From positions 1 through 9,249 of the forward strand of contig JAITCX010000147.1 in assembly GCA_031282945.1 (NCBI GenBank): a stretch of DNA of 9,249 nucleotides. The letters are read 5' to 3'. The position numbers and the translations under genes are program-made. A model generated the notes under the pieces. It did not search any database. It was not told the origin of the DNA and saw only the letters and a list, made by a program, of their open reading frames with translations. Source of the stretch: Elusimicrobiota bacterium (GTDB taxonomy: Bacteria; Elusimicrobiota; Endomicrobiia; Endomicrobiales; Endomicrobiaceae). Below are positions 7,438 to 9,249 of this stretch, piece after piece (position 1 is the first letter of the stretch; every line of letters starts with the position of its first letter).

Positions 7438-8766
7438 CTATGCCTTCTTTAACGGCATATCTTTTTGGCTCTCAGTAATTTTTGCATTTGCAACGAGAAA
7501 ATCAAATAGCTTAGTTTCTTTGAGAGACAAAGCGATTTCATCTTTATGCTCTGCAAAATATTTTTCAACCATATCGCTTCTATTTGGATTTTCAGCTAAC
7601 ATTTTTTCTTTTTCAGCTTGCAAATCCGCATCCGAAACAGCAATATTTTCTGCATCTGAAATAGCGTTTAAAATATATGCCAACCTGACATTACTTACCG
7701 CTTCTTGGTTTAATCTCTCTGTAGAAATTTCCACTTCTCTATTTATTTCTTCCTCAGAGGCGCCATGCTTTTTTAAATAATCTTTCATTCTGTCAATCAA
7801 TTTTTGCAATTGATTTTTTACAAGACAGCTCGGCAGCTCAAAAACATTTTTTTCAAGCAAATATTTAATTATTTGGTTTTCCGTAGAAACATTTTGGCGG
7901 CGTATTTCCTCTTGTTCTAAAGTTTCTTTAATTTTATTTTTAAGTTCATCCAAACTTTGCAGACCCAAATCTTTGGCAAAATCATCGTTTAATTGCGGCT
8001 CCTGTTTTTCCTTTATATCAATAACTTTTACTTTAAAGGTTACAGTTTTTCCGGCGATAATTTTATTTGGATAATCCTGCGGATATGAAATTTTTATTTC
8101 TTTTTCATCATTTGGTTTTGCGCCGTTTAGCGCATTTCTAAACTCAACCAAAGTTTTTGCATCGCCCAAATCTAAAAGCTGATTTTTTGCAACTATCTCG
8201 TCTATAGGTTTGCCCTGCTCGTCAAAAGCGGTATAGTCTACAGACACCAAACTTTTATCTGTTGCAATTTCATTTTTAGAGGGAACAATTTTTGCATTTG
8301 CCAAACGCAAAGAATCTAAAGTTTCCGAAATATTTGCATCGCCGACTTTAAATATTTCTTTAGAAATTGGAATAGCTTTATAATCTTTAACATTAAAAGT
8401 TGGACGGCATTCCGCTACAAATTTATACCTTAAATCTTTGCCCGGCTCGCATTCAAATTCCTCGACGGTAGGATAATCTATAGGATTGAAATTTTCTTTT
8501 TCCAGAGCTTTAATAATTGTCTGCCTAAGCAAAGTTTCGCCCGCTCTGTTTTTGGCTTCATCAAAAAATTTTTCTTTTACCAATGCCAACGGCGCCTTTC
8601 CCTGTCTAAAACCAGCAAGCCTAGCCTCTTTTTGAAAACGCAAAAGCTCTCTATCTATTTCTGCATTAAGAACATCGGCGGCAACTGTAACTTCCATAGT
8701 AATTGAAGTGTCTTTTCTGTCTTTTGTTGAAGATTGAAAATTTATTTCTGCTGTTTCTTGAGACAT
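7438..8766 (-). CDS. tig: Trigger factor, ribosome-associated chaperone and peptidyl-prolyl isomerase
   Basis: The 442-residue product is a trigger factor of ordinary length (E. coli 432). It docks at the ribosomal exit tunnel and shields nascent chains. The ribosome-binding signature GFRQGKAP is at 52-59, in the N-terminal domain (about 18-130). The FKBP-like isomerase domain follows (about 155-250), then the Lys/Glu-rich helical C-terminal arms (about 255-442). The N-terminus carries roughly 15 more residues before the first strand than the E. coli protein. The frame stays open for 38 codons further upstream, but that part is the tRNA-Leu(UAG) gene read as protein. The chosen ATG at 8766 has AAGGAT 6 bases upstream, and alignment of the ribosome-binding domain also favours it. 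The gene starts 31 bases after tRNA-Leu and probably shares its promoter at 9006-9034. The partnership with clpP, clpX and lon is a common bacterial neighbourhood. Confidence 0.96.
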   Translation of the reverse strand: MSQETAEINFQSSTKDRKDTSITMEVTVAADVLNAEIDRELLRFQKEARLAGFRQGKAPLALVKEKFFDEAKNRAGETLLRQTIIKALEKENFNPIDYPTVEEFECEPGKDLRYKFVAECRPTFNVKDYKAIPISKEIFKVGDANISETLDSLRLANAKIVPSKNEIATDKSLVSVDYTAFDEQGKPIDEIVAKNQLLDLGDAKTLVEFRNALNGAKPNDEKEIKISYPQDYPNKIIAGKTVTFKVKVIDIKEKQEPQLNDDFAKDLGLQSLDELKNKIKETLEQEEIRRQNVSTENQIIKYLLEKNVFELPSCLVKNQLQKLIDRMKDYLKKHGASEEEINREVEISTERLNQEAVSNVRLAYILNAISDAENIAVSDADLQAEKEKMLAENPNRSDMVEKYFAEHKDEIALSLKETKLFDFLVANAKITESQKDMPLKKA

Positions 8767-8797
8767 TTCTCCATCCTTTTTATTAAATAAAATTGAA

Positions 8798-8878
8798 TGC
8801 GGACAGAGGGACTTGAACCCCCACACCTTGCGATATATGGTCCTAAGCCATACGCGTCTGCCATTCCGCCATGTCCGC
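8798..8878 (-). tRNA. tRNA-Leu, anticodon UAG
   Basis: This 81-base class II tRNA has acceptor arms GCGGACA and TGTCCGC with discriminator A. The D-arm contains GGCGGAATGGCAGACGC. The anticodon stem TATGG/CCATA encloses CTTAGGA, giving anticodon UAG at 8843-8845, which reads CUN leucine codons. A long variable region and a T-arm around TTCAAGT follow. CCA is not encoded, since TTC follows the discriminator. It lies 9 bases after tRNA-Lys and 31 bases before tig. Confidence 0.97.
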
Positions 8879-8887
8879 ATTACTTTT

Positions 8888-8960
8888 TGCGCTGCATAGG
8901 AATTGAACCTATAACCTAACGATTAAGAGTCGTTTGCTCTACCAATTGAGCTAGCAGCGC
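8888..8960 (-). tRNA. tRNA-Lys, anticodon CUU
   Basis: This 73-base tRNA pairs GCGCTGC with GCAGCGC in the acceptor stem, with discriminator A. The D-arm has GCTC/GAGC. The anticodon stem AACGA/TCGTT holds loop CTCTTAA, giving anticodon CUU at 8925-8927 (AAG lysine codons). The T-arm is ATAGG TTCAATT CCTAT. CCA is not encoded. It is the first gene after the strong promoter at 9006-9034. Confidence 0.97.
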
Positions 8961-9005
8961 AATTATACACAAATTAAAAACATAAAACCACGCCTACGCC
9001 TCTAT

Positions 9006-9034
9006 ATTTTACCATACATAAGAGGCAAAGTCAA
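9006..9034 (-). promoter_or_regulatory. Strong extended -10 sigma70 promoter for the tRNA-Lys/tRNA-Leu/tig unit
   Basis: On the minus strand, TTGACT (9029-9034) matches the -35 consensus at five of six positions. It is separated by exactly 17 bases from TAAAAT (9006-9011), also five of six. A TGG directly before the -10 adds the extended -10 TGn element. Transcription would begin near 8999, leaving about 40 bases before tRNA-Lys, to be removed by RNase P. The rest of the 8961-9147 spacer holds no gene I can support: only tiny open frames without ribosome binding sites and a weak four-pair hairpin just after tRNA-Leu(UAA). Confidence 0.8.
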
Positions 9035-9147
9035 AAAACGATATTGTATATTTGAGATGAGAGGTTATTTGAAAGGAATAAATAATGGTTGTTTAAGGCG
9101 GGCAACTGCACATGTGGAAAACTAAAAATGAAGTGATTGCACTACTC

Positions 9148-9233
9148 TGGGCGGAGAGGGAATCGAACCCTCACGGTTCTTGCGAACCTCAGGATTTTAA
9201 GTCCTGTGCGTCTGCCAGTTCCGCCATCCGCCC
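9148..9233 (-). tRNA. tRNA-Leu, anticodon UAA
   Basis: This 86-base class II tRNA has acceptor arms GGGCGGA/TCCGCCC with discriminator A. The anticodon stem CAGGA/TCCTG encloses CTTAAAA, giving anticodon UAA at 9197-9199 (UUA/UUG leucine codons). A clear variable-arm hairpin GGTTC-GCAA-GAACC precedes the T-arm with TTCGATT. CCA is not encoded. It is 187 bases upstream of tRNA-Lys with a promoter in between, so it is probably a separate transcription unit. Its own promoter would lie at or beyond the window end. Confidence 0.97.
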
Positions 9234-9249
9234 TTTTGAAAAATCCTAT

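Noticed and set aside
7410..7440. Possible terminator just after tig
   Set aside because: There is a T-run on the minus strand, but the stem before it is about five A-T pairs with no G-C pairs, too weak to call.
8767..8880. In-frame 38-codon extension of trigger factor beginning at 8880
   Set aside because: The extension is the tRNA-Leu(UAG) gene read as protein plus a short leader. The ATG at 8766 has its own ribosome binding site and matches the family N-terminus.
8962..8967. Perfect TATAAT on the minus strand just before tRNA-Lys
   Set aside because: Transcription from it would begin inside the tRNA, and no -35 lies at the right distance (TGGTTT at best). The promoter at 9006-9034 fits far better.
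9057..9125. 22-codon plus-strand open frame in the tRNA spacer
   Set aside because: There is no ribosome binding site or recognisable promoter and no family resemblance; frames of this size are expected by chance.
9122..9146. Possible terminator after tRNA-Leu(UAA): AGTG-CAAT-CACT followed by a T-rich stretch
   Set aside because: The stem has only four pairs and the T-run is interrupted; suggestive of a transcript end but not supportable.

Overview
The window comes from an AT-rich bacterial chromosome and every supported gene lies on the minus strand, so the biological reading order runs from 9249 down to 1. Gene content is bacterial housekeeping. Shine-Dalgarno sites are strong, and none of the three tRNA genes encodes its CCA end. 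Codon style and the gene set (trigger factor, ClpP, ClpX and LonA next to a long-form SerA and a class V aminotransferase) would fit an Elusimicrobiota/Endomicrobia-type genome. That assignment is an impression, not something the sequence proves.

Reading order. (1) tRNA-Leu(UAA) at 9148-9233, then a 187-base spacer holding a near-consensus extended -10 sigma70 promoter (9006-9034). (2) tRNA-Lys(CUU), tRNA-Leu(UAG) and the trigger factor gene tig, spaced 9 and 31 bases apart and probably one transcript. (3) A 200-base intergenic region (7238-7437) with a perfect 12-bp inverted repeat whose edge touches the clpP ribosome binding site. (4) clpP, clpX, lon, a class V aminotransferase gene and serA. 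From clpX onward the genes overlap by 1 or 4 bases or sit 5 bases apart, which indicates an operon with translational coupling. (5) At the window edge, the first 46 codons of what looks like a sugar-type ABC transporter permease.

The genes fall into two jobs. Trigger factor receives nascent chains at the ribosome, ClpX and ClpP form an unfoldase/protease, and Lon is a second AAA+ protease; together they cover cytosolic protein folding and turnover. SerA and the aminotransferase would supply the first two steps of the phosphorylated serine pathway, from 3-phosphoglycerate to phosphoserine, if the aminotransferase stands in for SerC. Joining these two pairs through an ATGA overlap is the most unusual organisational point.

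Two gene starts differ from the longest open frames. clpX most likely starts at ATG 6567 rather than TTG 6576, and tig starts at 8766 rather than inside the tRNA-Leu gene. I see no mobile element, CRISPR array, pseudogene or clear new system. The clpP-leader inverted repeat is the best candidate for something undescribed.
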